Source: Actinomadura sp. WMMA1423 (GTDB lineage Bacteria > Actinomycetota > Actinomycetes > Streptosporangiales > Streptosporangiaceae). From it: a stretch of 64,000 nucleotides of DNA. The notes under the pieces were generated by a model. That model was not told where the DNA came from, ran no database searches, and saw only the letters and a program-made list of their open reading frames with translations. The position numbers and the translations under genes are program-made. Location of the stretch: the NCBI RefSeq assembly GCF_006547145.1, contig NZ_CP041244.1, forward strand, positions 992,001 through 1,056,000, read 5' to 3'. Shown piece by piece: positions 48,370 to 56,804 of this stretch (position 1 is the first letter of the stretch; each line of letters starts with the position of its first letter).

Positions 48370-49620
48370 ATGAACGATGCAGACCGCCCCGCCCCCGGCC
48401 GCACCCGGCTCGCCGCCGGCGTCCGCGCCGCCCTGGTGCCCGGCCAGGACGAGCCGGCCGTCGTCCTGCTGCCGGCGCACCCGGCGCTGCGCATCCCGAT
48501 CCTGCTCATCCTGCTCGCGCTGACCATCGGCTTCACCGCCGGTTCCATCGCCATCGCCATCACGCAGTACCACGTCAACGCGGAGCTCGCCTGGCCCCTC
48601 GGCGTGCTCCAGGCGGCGCCCCTGGTGTTCGCGGCCCGATGGCCGCTCGCCGCCTGGCGGGCGGCGACGGGCGGCATGCTGCTGACGGTCTTCGTCCGCC
48701 ACGGCGAGGGGTTCATGCCGTGGCCGGTGACGGCGATCCTCGCCCTCGTCGTCATCCTGTTCTTCGTCGGCGTCGGCGCCGCGCGGCAGACCACCGTCGG
48801 GGTGGGCGCGGTGACCATCGTCGGCGTGCTGGCGCCCGCCGTGCTGTTCGGGACGCCCGGCTGGTTCGGCATGATCCTCGCCGGGATCGTCGCGGTCACG
48901 CTGACGTTCGGCGACGCGGTCGGCGGGCGGCACTCGGCCGTGGAGGAGCTGCGCCTGCGCGAGGAGCAGCACCGGCGCGACCTCGCCCGGCAGGCGGTGC
49001 TGGAGGAGCGGGCCCGCATCGCCCGCGAGCTGCACGACGTCGTCGCCCACCACATGTCGGTCATCGCGATGCAGGCGGAGGCCGCGCCCTTCAAGATCCC
49101 CGAACTGCCGGACGCGGCGCGGCAGACGTTCGGGGTCGTCCGGGACGCGGCGCGCGAGGCCCTCACCGAGACGCGCCGGGTCGTCGGGCTGCTGCGCGCC
49201 GACGACGAGGGCGCCGAGCGCGCCCCGCAGCCAGGCCTGGAGCGGCTGGACGACCTGGTCGGCGCGGCCCGCCGCTCCGGGCTGGCGGTCGCGAGCACCG
49301 TCGTGGGGATGCCGCGCCCCCTGGACGCCGGGGTCGACCTATCGGCGTACCGGATCGTGCAGGAGTCGCTGAGCAACGCCTGCCGGTACGCGCCGGGCTC
49401 CCGGGTCCACGTCGAGGTGCGTTACGGGACGGACACGCTGGTGGTGTCGATCAGCGATGACGGCGCCCGCACCGCGCCGGAGGAGTCGCAGGGGGGCGGC
49501 CACGGCCTGGTCGGCATGCGCGAGCGCGTCGCGATGCTCGGCGGCCGCATCGACGCCGGCCCGCGCGAGGACCGCGGCTGGGCCGTCGTCGCCGAACTGC
49601 CCTACGGCGATCCGGACTAG
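48370..49620 (+). CDS. Sensor histidine kinase (HPK7/NarL-type)
   Basis: A 416-aa membrane kinase. Several N-terminal hydrophobic helices (about 43-185) form the sensor, followed by a HisKA_3 dimerisation domain with phospho-acceptor His222 in ARELHDVVAHHMSVIAMQ and a HATPase_c domain (QESLSNACRYAPGS, DDGA, GGGHGLVGMRERV). It pairs with the LuxR-type regulator 39 bp downstream. The signal is unknown; there is no extracytoplasmic sensor domain, so it may sense the membrane. TAGGCT lies 8 nt before the ATG. Confidence 0.9.
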   Translation: MNDADRPAPGRTRLAAGVRAALVPGQDEPAVVLLPAHPALRIPILLILLALTIGFTAGSIAIAITQYHVNAELAWPLGVLQAAPLVFAARWPLAAWRAATGGMLLTVFVRHGEGFMPWPVTAILALVVILFFVGVGAARQTTVGVGAVTIVGVLAPAVLFGTPGWFGMILAGIVAVTLTFGDAVGGRHSAVEELRLREEQHRRDLARQAVLEERARIARELHDVVAHHMSVIAMQAEAAPFKIPELPDAARQTFGVVRDAAREALTETRRVVGLLRADDEGAERAPQPGLERLDDLVGAARRSGLAVASTVVGMPRPLDAGVDLSAYRIVQESLSNACRYAPGSRVHVEVRYGTDTLVVSISDDGARTAPEESQGGGHGLVGMRERVAMLGGRIDAGPREDRGWAVVAELPYGDPD

Positions 49621-49647
49621 TCCGGGGCGGGCCGATCACCGGGCCCG

Positions 49648-49653
49648 TAGGGT
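49648..49653 (+). promoter_or_regulatory. Predicted -10 box for a leaderless response-regulator mRNA
   Basis: TAGGGT followed by exactly six bases (TGTGCC) and the GTG start. This would allow expression of the regulator independently of the kinase. Confidence 0.4.
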
Positions 49654-49659
49654 TGTGCC

Positions 49660-50334
49660 GTGACGATTCGGGTGCTGATCGCCGACGACCAGGTGATGAT
49701 CCGCGACGGGCTCGCGGCGCTGCTGTCCTCCGATCCGGGGATCGAGGTGATCGGCCAGGCCGGCAACGGCCGCGAGGCGGTGGAGATGGCCCGCCGCCTG
49801 GACCCGGACGTCGTCGTCATGGACATCCGGATGCCGGAGATGGACGGCCTGGCCGCCACCGCGGAGCTGGCCGGCGCCCCCGACCCGGACGCCGACCCGG
49901 CCGGCGCGCGGCCCAAGGTCCTCATGCTCACCACGTTCGACCTGGACGAGTACGTCTACGAGGCGCTCGGCGCGGGGGCGAGCGGGTTCCTGCTGAAGGA
50001 CGCCTCGGCGGCGGACCTGGTGAACGGCGTGCGGGTCGTGGCGGCGGGCGACGCGCTGCTCGCCCCGTCCATCACCCGCCGGCTGATCGGCGACTTCGCC
50101 CGCCGGCGCCGGCACCAGCGGCCGAGCCCGAAGGCCACCGCCGGGCTGACGCCGCGCGAGCTGGACGTGCTGCGGCTCATGGCGCGCGGCCTGTCCAACG
50201 CCGAGATCGCCGCCGAGCTGGTGCTCGCCGAGCAGACGGTCAAGACGCACGTCGGGCACGTGCTGACCAAGCTCGGGCTGCGCGACCGCACCCAGGCCGT
50301 CGTCTACGCCTACGAGAACGGGCTCGTCGGCTAG
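49660..50334 (+). CDS. NarL/LuxR-family response regulator
   Basis: The 224-aa protein has a receiver domain (acidic pocket D9-D10, phospho-acceptor Asp55 in VVVMDIRMPEMDG, Lys in FLLKDAS) and a LuxR-type helix-turn-helix (LTPRELDVLRLMARGLSNAE and VKTHVGHVLTKLGLRDR). It is the partner of the upstream kinase. An insertion of about ten residues (AGAPDPDADPAGARP) lies between beta-3 and beta-4 of the receiver. Target genes are not known. Confidence 0.92.
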   Translation: MTIRVLIADDQVMIRDGLAALLSSDPGIEVIGQAGNGREAVEMARRLDPDVVVMDIRMPEMDGLAATAELAGAPDPDADPAGARPKVLMLTTFDLDEYVYEALGAGASGFLLKDASAADLVNGVRVVAAGDALLAPSITRRLIGDFARRRRHQRPSPKATAGLTPRELDVLRLMARGLSNAEIAAELVLAEQTVKTHVGHVLTKLGLRDRTQAVVYAYENGLVG

Positions 50335-50339
50335 CGGGC

Positions 50340-51296
50340 TCAGCGCGACGGGTCGAGGACGAGCTTGCCGGTGGTGCGGCGGGCGCGCATGTCCTCGTGG
50401 GCCCGCCGCGCCTCGGTGAGCGCGTACTCGCCGCCGGCGACGACGCGGAGCCCGCCCTCGGCGGCGAGGCCGAACAGCTCGTCCAGCGCCCGGCGCATCA
50501 CGTTGCCCGGGAGCTGGAAGACGTGCGCCAGCCACATGCCGGAGATCGTGGTGGAGTGCGACATGAGCGTGGCGGGCCGGACGGGCGAGGGCTCCGTGCG
50601 CGAGGCCATGCCGTAGAAGGCGAGGCGGCCGAACGGGGCCAGGGCGCGCAGGCTCTGGTCGGTCACCGTCCCGCCGGTCATCTCCAGGACGGTGTCGACG
50701 CGCCTGCCCTCGTTGGCGTCGATCAGCGCCCGGGTGAGGTCGGGCACGTTCGGGTCGATCGCGACGTCGGCCCCGAGGTCGAGGGCGAGGTCGCGCTTCT
50801 CCTTGGAGGAGGCGGTGGCGATGACCCGCCCGGCGCCCCAGGCCTTGGCGAGCTGCACGGCGATCGTGCCGACCCCGCCGGCGGCGGCGTGCACGACGAC
50901 GGACTCGCCGGGCTCCAGATGGACGCTGCGGCGCAGCAGCACCCACGCCGAGGCGCCCTGGATGATCATGCCGAGGGCGGTGACGTCGTCGATCGCGTCC
51001 GGGACGTCCCAGGCCAGCGCTTCCGGCGCGACGGCCTTCTCGGCGTAGCCCCCGGTGCCGACGAGCGCGACGACGCGGCGGCCGTCCGGGGTCGTCCCGA
51101 CGACCTCGCCGCCCGGCACCATCGGCAGCGTGGACTCCGACAGGTAGCTGTTCTCCGCCTGGTGGGTGTCGGCGTAGTTGACGCCGGCCCGGGACACGTC
51201 GATGAGCAGGTGCCCCGGCCCGGCGGACGGCTCGGGGAGGTCGGTGACGGTCAGGACCTCGGGTCCGCCGAACTCGGTGATCTGTATAGCGCGCAT
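50340..51296 (-). CDS. NADPH:quinone oxidoreductase-type MDR enzyme
   Basis: The 318-aa zinc-independent medium-chain dehydrogenase/reductase has the quinone oxidoreductase N-terminus (AIQITEFGGPEVLTVTDLP), VNYADTHQ, and the Rossmann motif HAAAGGVGTIAVQLAKAWGA. It probably reduces quinones or enones with NADPH. It lies 28 bp after the SDR gene on the same strand, so both are likely expressed from the promoter next to the TetR-type operator at 52089. Confidence 0.88.
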   Translation of the reverse strand: MRAIQITEFGGPEVLTVTDLPEPSAGPGHLLIDVSRAGVNYADTHQAENSYLSESTLPMVPGGEVVGTTPDGRRVVALVGTGGYAEKAVAPEALAWDVPDAIDDVTALGMIIQGASAWVLLRRSVHLEPGESVVVHAAAGGVGTIAVQLAKAWGAGRVIATASSKEKRDLALDLGADVAIDPNVPDLTRALIDANEGRRVDTVLEMTGGTVTDQSLRALAPFGRLAFYGMASRTEPSPVRPATLMSHSTTISGMWLAHVFQLPGNVMRRALDELFGLAAEGGLRVVAGGEYALTEARRAHEDMRARRTTGKLVLDPSR

Positions 51297-51324
51297 GACT
51301 GTCCTCTCGGAAGCTCTCGGATGC

Positions 51325-52071
51325 TCAGCGGGGGCCGGGGACGCCGCGGAACCGGAACGGCTCGGACGGGCGGCCCGGCACCACGTACCAGGCCTCGCCG
51401 GCGCCGCCCGCCTCCAGGATCCGCATGAACGCCTCGACGACGTCCTCCACGTCCAGGATCGGGAAGCCGGTCTCCTGGAGCCGCCCCTTCATCGGGGCCA
51501 GAATGTCGGTGTCGGCGAAGGACGGGCACAGCGCGTTCACACGGATGCCCTCTTCGGCGAACGTCGGGCCGAGCGCGCGGACGAGCCCGACCACGGCCGC
51601 CTTGTTCGCGCCGTAGACCGGGTCGAACGGCGTCGCGGTGAGCGCCGCCATGCTCGCGGTGGCGACGATGTCGCCGCCGCCCCGGGCGCGCAGCGCGGGC
51701 AGCGCGGCGTGCGCGCCGAACACCACGCCGTCGAGGTTGATGCCCATGGCCCGCCGGTACGCGGCGAGGTCGAAGTCGTCGCCGACGCCCCCGCCGCCCG
51801 CGACCCCGGCGTTGAGGAACGCCACGTCCAGGCCCCCGAAGCGGTCGACGGCGGCCGCGACGGCGGCCTCGCTGTCGGCCGGCTCGCGCACGTCGCAGCG
51901 GACGAACGCGCCGTCCAGATCCTTCGCGAGGGCGTCGCCGGACTCCGCGTCGACGTCGGCGAGCACCACGCGCGCGCCCTCGCGGGCGAGGCGGCGCGCC
52001 ACCGCGGCGCCGATGCCGTTGGACCCGCCCGTGATCAGCGCGACCTTGCCGGTGCCGTCGAAGGGTGCCAT
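51325..52071 (-). CDS. Short-chain dehydrogenase/reductase
   Basis: The 248-aa classical SDR has the cofactor motif TGGSNGIG, NAG in FLNAGVAGGG, a Ser in VATASMAAL and catalytic YGANK. Asp in VVLADVD after beta-2 suggests NAD preference. Clustering with an MDR reductase and, divergently, an acyl-CoA dehydrogenase points to fatty acid or terpenoid acid catabolism. GGGAGGAG lies 6 nt before the ATG. Confidence 0.9.
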   Translation of the reverse strand: MAPFDGTGKVALITGGSNGIGAAVARRLAREGARVVLADVDAESGDALAKDLDGAFVRCDVREPADSEAAVAAAVDRFGGLDVAFLNAGVAGGGGVGDDFDLAAYRRAMGINLDGVVFGAHAALPALRARGGGDIVATASMAALTATPFDPVYGANKAAVVGLVRALGPTFAEEGIRVNALCPSFADTDILAPMKGRLQETGFPILDVEDVVEAFMRILEAGGAGEAWYVVPGRPSEPFRFRGVPGPR

Positions 52072-52088
52072 GGGGGACTCCTCCCGAA

Positions 52089-52108
52089 GTAACTGACTCG
52101 TCAGTTAC
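52089..52108. promoter_or_regulatory. TetR-type operator between SDR and acyl-CoA dehydrogenase genes
   Basis: GTAACTGACTCGTCAGTTAC has 9-bp perfect arms around TC. It sits between the two divergent genes and overlaps the acyl-CoA dehydrogenase -10 box (52106-52111), a layout suited to repression. The tetR-like gene two ORFs away is the natural candidate regulator. Confidence 0.75.
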
Positions 52109-52111
52109 TCT
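52106..52111 (+). promoter_or_regulatory. -10 box of the acyl-CoA dehydrogenase gene
   Basis: TACTCT followed by six bases (AGCGGA) and the ATG, so the mRNA is probably leaderless. It overlaps the operator. Confidence 0.5.
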
Positions 52112-52117
52112 AGCGGA

Positions 52118-53341
52118 ATGGACTTCGGTTTGAGCGAGCGGGCCCGGGACCACCTCGGCCGCCTCCAGGACTTCATGGACTCCCACGTCTACCCGGCCGA
52201 GCCGGTCTACGCCGCCCAGAGGGCCGAGCTGCGCGCGGCGGGCCGCGAGCACCACGTTCCCCAGGTGGTCGAGGACCTCAAGGTGCAGGCGCGCGAGCGC
52301 GGGCTCTGGAACCTCTTCCTGCCCGGCAGCGAGGACCCCGCGCACGGCCTGACGGTCACCGACTACGCCTCGCTCGCCGAGGTGACGGGCCGCTCCCCCG
52401 CCCTCGCGCCCGAGGCCACCAACTGCGCCGCCCCCGACACCGGCAACATGGAGGTCCTGCACCTGTTCGGGACGCCCGAGCAGAAGGAGCGCTGGCTCGC
52501 TCCGCTGCTGAACGGCGAGATCCGCAGCGCGTTCGCGATGACCGAGCCGGACGTGGCGAGCTCGGACGCCACCAACATCTCCACCCGCATCGAGCGGGAC
52601 GGCGACCACTACGTCCTCAACGGCCGCAAGTGGTGGATCAGCGGTTCCGCCGACCCGCGCTGCAAGATCATGATCGTGATGGGCAAGACGGACCCGGAGG
52701 GGCACCCCTACCGGCAGCAGTCGATGGTGCTCGTGCCGCTCGACACCCCCGGCGTGGAGGTCGTCCGGCCGCTGCCGGTGTTCGGCTACCAGGACCAGCA
52801 CGGCCACTGCGAGATCACCTTCACCGACGTCCGCGTCCCGGTGGAGAACCTGGTCGGCGAGGAGGGCGGCGGCTTCGCCATCGCGCAGGCCCGCCTCGGC
52901 CCCGGCCGCATCCACCACTGCATGCGCGCGATCGGGATGGCCGAGCGGGCGCTGGAGCTGATGTGCGAGCGCGCGGTGTCGCGCGTGGCCTTCGGCGGGC
53001 CGCTGGCCAAGCAGGGCGTGGTGCGCCAGCAGATCGCCGAGTCGCGGATGGCGATCGAGCAGGCCCGGCTGCTGACGCTCAAGGCCGCCTGGCTGATCGA
53101 CGAGCGCGGCGTGCAGGCCGCCCGGTCCGAGGTCGCGGCGATCAAGGTGATCGCCCCGCGCGTCGCCCTGGAGGTGGTCGACAGGGCGATCCAGGTGCAC
53201 GGCGGCGCCGGCGTCAGCGACGACACCCCGCTCGCGGCCATGTGGGCAGGGCTGCGCACGCTGCGGCTAGCGGACGGCCCGGACGAGGTCCACGTGCGGT
53301 CCGTGGCCCGCGCCGAACTCGGCAGGTACCTCGGCGGATGA
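52118..53341 (+). CDS. Acyl-CoA dehydrogenase (ACAD10/11-like)
   Basis: The 407-aa flavoenzyme has the family blocks [37 protein letters not shown] (in part), and the C-terminal [20 protein letters not shown]. It oxidises an acyl-CoA to the enoyl-CoA using FAD. The N-terminal [20 protein letters not shown] is typical of the ACAD10/11 subgroup. Its stop overlaps the tetR start (ATGA 53338-53341), so enzyme and regulator are coupled, and the shared operator implies autoregulation. Confidence 0.92.
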   Translation: MDFGLSERARDHLGRLQDFMDSHVYPAEPVYAAQRAELRAAGREHHVPQVVEDLKVQARERGLWNLFLPGSEDPAHGLTVTDYASLAEVTGRSPALAPEATNCAAPDTGNMEVLHLFGTPEQKERWLAPLLNGEIRSAFAMTEPDVASSDATNISTRIERDGDHYVLNGRKWWISGSADPRCKIMIVMGKTDPEGHPYRQQSMVLVPLDTPGVEVVRPLPVFGYQDQHGHCEITFTDVRVPVENLVGEEGGGFAIAQARLGPGRIHHCMRAIGMAERALELMCERAVSRVAFGGPLAKQGVVRQQIAESRMAIEQARLLTLKAAWLIDERGVQAARSEVAAIKVIAPRVALEVVDRAIQVHGGAGVSDDTPLAAMWAGLRTLRLADGPDEVHVRSVARAELGRYLGG

Positions 53342-54003
53342 CGAACGGCACGGGGGAGGCGGCGCCGGGCGCGCGGCGGCGCATGCCGCACGCCCGGCGC
53401 CGCGAGCAGCTGCTGCGGGCCGCGCTCGCGGAGTTCGGCCGGCGCGGCTACCACCTGACCCAGATGGAGCACGTGGCCGCCGCGGCGCAGGTGTCCAAGG
53501 CGCTGCTGTACCAGCACTTCGCCTCCAAGGAGGAGCTGTTCGCCGAGATCACCGAGGCGATCGTGGCCGAGCTCACCGGCCGGCTGAACCGGGCCGTGCG
53601 CGCGGCGCACGGCTCGGCGGACGGCATCCGGGCGATGATCCGGGTGCTGTTCGACTACGCCACCGAGGAGCCCGACGCGTGGGTCCTCGTGGTCCGGCAC
53701 CTCGACAAGCCCGAGGTCGGGCTGGAGCTGCGGGAGCTGCGCGACCGGCTCGGCACCGCGTTCGCCGACCTGCTGCTGCGCCGGCGCCGCGCCGACCCGG
53801 CGCTGTCGCCGGCCGCGCTGGCGGTGAACGAGCGGCGGGCGCGGCTGCTCGTGCCGCTGATGTACGGATCGATGCTGTCGATGGTGTCGTGGTGGCTGGA
53901 GCACCCCGACACCCCGCGCGAGCGCGCCGAGCAGATGGCCGTGGAGTTCATCTGGCTCGGCCTCGACCGGCTCCGGACGGGCGAGCGCCTGCCGAAGGCC
54001 TGA
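53338..54003 (+). CDS. TetR-family transcriptional regulator
   Basis: The 221-aa protein has an N-terminal TetR helix-turn-helix ([20 protein letters not shown] and [17 protein letters not shown]) and a helical ligand domain. It most likely binds the GTAACTGAC palindrome between the divergent SDR and acyl-CoA dehydrogenase genes and is relieved by an acyl-CoA or related ligand (inference). The start overlaps the acyl-CoA dehydrogenase stop. Confidence 0.9.
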   Translation: MTNGTGEAAPGARRRMPHARRREQLLRAALAEFGRRGYHLTQMEHVAAAAQVSKALLYQHFASKEELFAEITEAIVAELTGRLNRAVRAAHGSADGIRAMIRVLFDYATEEPDAWVLVVRHLDKPEVGLELRELRDRLGTAFADLLLRRRRADPALSPAALAVNERRARLLVPLMYGSMLSMVSWWLEHPDTPRERAEQMAVEFIWLGLDRLRTGERLPKA

Positions 54004-54010
54004 GGCGCTC

Positions 54011-55048
54011 TCACCCGGGCATGCGGTGCCGGCCGAAGACGTCGTCGCGGACCAGGTCGAGAGCGGTCAGCACCGCGCCCCGCAGCACGGCGTCGCCCTC
54101 GACGCGGCTCGCCCGCACCTCGGTGGAGGCCGGGCTGAGGACGCCCAGGTGGCCGGCGACCAGCCCCGCGAGCCGGTCACCGCCCGCGCGGCCGACCCCC
54201 CCGCCGAGCACGACGAGCCCCGGGTCGAGGACGGCGACGAGCACGAACACCGCCTCGGCGATGAGCGCGGCGACCGCCTCCTCGCCGAGGCCCGCCACGG
54301 CCGCCGGGTCGAGCAGGCTGCAGAAGTCCGTGCCGCCGATCCTCAGCCAGCCCACCTCGCCGGCGCCGCCGGACGCGCCCCGCCGCAGCCGGCCGTCCAG
54401 GACCAGTGCCCCGCCGATACCGTCGTCCAGCCACAGGAGCGCGAAGTCGTCGCGGTCCGCCGCGGCGCCCTCCCGGTGCTCGGCGATGGCGCCCAGGTTG
54501 ACCTCGTTCTCCACCCGCACCGGGGCGCCGAGCCGGTCGCCGAGCGCCTCCCCGAGGTCGGGCCTGGCGCCCGGGACGTCGCTGGCGGCGGCGCGCCCGG
54601 TGCGGGGGTGGATCAGCCCGGGGGTGCCGAGCACCACCGTGTGCAGGGCGCGGCCGCCCGCCGCCTCGGCCACCGCCCCGGCGACGACGGCCGTGAGGTC
54701 GGGGGACGGGGGCAGCGGCCGGGACGCCTCCCCCACCGGGTTCCCCGCGATGTCGGCGACGCTCACGTGCACCGCGCCGCGGCGCAGGTCGACCCCGGCG
54801 ATGTGCGCGCGGTCGGCGACCAGCCCGTAGAGGCGGGCGTTCGGGCCCCGCCGGTCGGCCCCGGTCTCCCCCGCCGCCTCGATCAGGCCTCCGGCCCGCA
54901 GCCGCTCGATCAGATCGGAGACCGTGGGTCGCGACAGGCCGGTCAGCGTCCGCAGCTGCGGCGCGGTCAGCGGCCCGCGCTCCAGCAGCAGGTCGAGCGC
55001 CAGCCGGTCGTTGATCGCGCGGGCCATCGTCGGGTCGGCGGTCTTCAC
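54011..55048 (-). CDS. ROK-family transcriptional regulator
   Basis: The 345-aa protein has an N-terminal winged helix (LTAPQLRTLTGLSRPTVSDL) and a ROK sugar-kinase-like domain. The usual ROK zinc motif CxCGxxGCxE is absent: after GEVGWLRIGG only one Cys (DFCSLL) remains. ATP-site segments are partly kept (DDGIGGALV, VLGGGVG). It probably controls the divergent MFS gene. The GTG has TACCAT exactly 6 nt upstream, so the mRNA may be leaderless. Confidence 0.88.
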   Translation of the reverse strand: MKTADPTMARAINDRLALDLLLERGPLTAPQLRTLTGLSRPTVSDLIERLRAGGLIEAAGETGADRRGPNARLYGLVADRAHIAGVDLRRGAVHVSVADIAGNPVGEASRPLPPSPDLTAVVAGAVAEAAGGRALHTVVLGTPGLIHPRTGRAAASDVPGARPDLGEALGDRLGAPVRVENEVNLGAIAEHREGAAADRDDFALLWLDDGIGGALVLDGRLRRGASGGAGEVGWLRIGGTDFCSLLDPAAVAGLGEEAVAALIAEAVFVLVAVLDPGLVVLGGGVGRAGGDRLAGLVAGHLGVLSPASTEVRASRVEGDAVLRGAVLTALDLVRDDVFGRHRMPG

Positions 55049-55054
55049 GCCCCC

Positions 55055-55060
55055 ATGGTA
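55055..55060 (-). promoter_or_regulatory. Predicted -10 box of the ROK gene
   Basis: TACCAT (minus strand), then GGGGGC, then the GTG start. Confidence 0.4.
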
Positions 55061-55063
55061 GTA

Positions 55064-55078
55064 GGCAGGGATCCTGCC
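55064..55078. promoter_or_regulatory. Inverted repeat GGCAGG-GAT-CCTGCC between ROK and MFS genes
   Basis: A 15-bp palindrome abuts the ROK -10 box. A further half-site (GCCTGCC) lies at 55101-55107 next to the MFS promoter region. Together they are a plausible ROK-regulator operator. Confidence 0.45.
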
Positions 55079-55124
55079 GGTTCCCCCTTTTCATCAGGAA
55101 GCCTGCCTGTTAGTTTTGGGGAGC

Positions 55125-56318
55125 ATGAGGTCTCCCCACCGCGCCATCGCGGCCGTCTTCGTCCTGCACGGGGCCGTCGCCGGCACCCTCGCCACCCGCA
55201 TCCCCTGGATCCAGGACCGGCTCCACCTGTCCCCCGCCGTCCTCGGCCTCGCGCTGCTGTGCCCGTCCATCGGCGCGTTCCTCGGCATGCCCACCGCGAG
55301 CCGCGTCGCGCACCGGCTCGGCGAGCGGCGGGCCACCCGCCTGCTGATCGCCGCCTGGTGCGCCGCCGTGGCGCTGCCCGCGCTCGCCCCCGCCCCCGCC
55401 TGGCTTTTCGCGGCGCTGCTGCTGTTCGGCGCCGCCGCGGGCATGTCCGACGTGGTGATGAACGCGCACGCGGTGTCGGTGGAGCGGCACCTCGGGCGGC
55501 CGATCATGTCCGGGCTGCACGGCCTGTGGTGCGTGGGCAGCCTCGTCGCGGGCGGCGCGGGCATCCTGGCCGCGCACGCGGGGGTCGACGCCCGGCTGCA
55601 CCTCGGGCTGGTCGCCGCCGTGCTGGTGGCGGCGGGCGTGCCCGCGGGGCGCGGGCTGATGGAGGTCCGCCCCGACCCCGGAGCCCCGGCGCCGCGGCGG
55701 TTCGCGCTGCCGACCCGGGCCGTCCTCGCCGTCGGCCTCGTCGGCTTCTGCGCCATGTTCGCCGAGGGCGCGAGCACCGACTGGACGGCGGTCTACCTGA
55801 CCGAGGTGGCGGGCGCGGGCCCCGGGCTGGCCGCCGCCGGCTACACGGTCTTCGTCTCGTGCATGGCGGGGACCCGGCTCCTCGGCGACCGGCTGGTGCG
55901 GCGGTTCGGCCCCGTCCGGGTGGTCCGCTGCTGCGGGGCGGTGGCGGTCCTCGGCGGCGCGGTGATCGCGGTGTCCCGCGCGCCGTGGCCCGCCGTCGGG
56001 GGGTTCGCGCTGCTCGGCATCGGTGTGGCGACGGTCGTGCCACTGGTCTTCACGGCGGCGGGCGGCATGGGCGCCACCCCGGGCGAGGGCGTGGCGGGCG
56101 TCGCGACGATCACCTACCTGGCCGGGCTGACCGCACCCGCCGTCACCGGCTGGACGGCCGGGGCGCTGTCCTACCCGGCCGCGTTCGCGCTGATCACGTG
56201 CATGGTCGCGGTGATGACCGCGGCGGCCGGCGCGCTCGGCCCGCGCCGCGGCGCCGCCGCGCGCCCCTCTGCCGAGCCCGCCGAGCACGCCGAGCACGCC
56301 GGGTCGGCGCTGCCCTAG
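55125..56318 (+). CDS. MFS transporter (YbjJ/FucP-like)
   Basis: The 397-aa, 12-helix transporter has HRAIAAVFVLHGAVAGTLATR in the first helix, the GMSDVVMNAHAVSVE segment in helix 4 and FAEGASTDWTAVYL in helix 7, features of the YbjJ-type MFS group. Substrate is unknown; control by a ROK regulator suggests a sugar or sugar derivative. ATG at 55125 is used although the GGGGAG lies too close to be a good SD; TTG at 55116 is the alternative. Confidence 0.85.
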   Translation: MRSPHRAIAAVFVLHGAVAGTLATRIPWIQDRLHLSPAVLGLALLCPSIGAFLGMPTASRVAHRLGERRATRLLIAAWCAAVALPALAPAPAWLFAALLLFGAAAGMSDVVMNAHAVSVERHLGRPIMSGLHGLWCVGSLVAGGAGILAAHAGVDARLHLGLVAAVLVAAGVPAGRGLMEVRPDPGAPAPRRFALPTRAVLAVGLVGFCAMFAEGASTDWTAVYLTEVAGAGPGLAAAGYTVFVSCMAGTRLLGDRLVRRFGPVRVVRCCGAVAVLGGAVIAVSRAPWPAVGGFALLGIGVATVVPLVFTAAGGMGATPGEGVAGVATITYLAGLTAPAVTGWTAGALSYPAAFALITCMVAVMTAAAGALGPRRGAAARPSAEPAEHAEHAGSALP

Positions 56319-56356
56319 GGCGGAGACCGGCGGCGCGCGGCCCGCGGGCATGCGAA

Positions 56357-56386
56357 AGGCCGGGGACACGGATGCGTCCCCGGCCT
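56357..56386. terminator. Bidirectional terminator between MFS and cold-shock genes
   Basis: AGGCCGGGGAC pairs with GTCCCCGGCCT (11 bp) around an 8-nt loop between two converging genes. Confidence 0.7.
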
Positions 56387-56407
56387 CAACTGAGATCCGG
56401 CAGGACC

Positions 56408-56611
56408 TTAGAGCGGGTAGACGCCCTCGGCCTGCGGGCCCTTCTGGCCCTGGGTGATCTCGAACCCGACGCGCTGGTTCTCGTCGAGGCTGCGGTAGCC
56501 GTTGGTGGTGATCGCCGAGTAGTGGACGAACACGTCGGGGCCGCCGCCGTCAGGCGCGATGAACCCGAAGCCCTTCTCAGCGTTGAACCACTTCACGGTG
56601 CCTTCGGCCAT
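56408..56611 (-). CDS. Cold-shock protein (CspA family)
   Basis: A 67-aa single cold-shock domain with RNP1 KGFGFIAP and RNP2 DVFVHYSAI, starting [14 protein letters not shown]. It binds single-stranded RNA/DNA as a chaperone. ATG at 56611 is chosen by family alignment and an upstream GGAAGGGAAAG; an in-frame ATG 72 bp upstream would add a non-conserved arm. The 5' region to 56804 shows no further gene. Confidence 0.95.
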   Translation of the reverse strand: MAEGTVKWFNAEKGFGFIAPDGGGPDVFVHYSAITTNGYRSLDENQRVGFEITQGQKGPQAEGVYPL

Positions 56612-56804
56612 GGTCTTTCCCTTCCGGGTGGAACGTCTCCGGTCCGCCGGTCGGCGGTCCGGGCTGCAAGCGGACTCACTCACGCCCGCCGGTCACCCGG
56701 AGAAAACGCTTCGAGACTGCTTGGCGCCGGCCGGCCGGGCCGGGCGCCATCGTGCAACGCAGACGAACTTACCCGATGCCGGGCGGCCCCATGCACCGAC
56801 ACAC

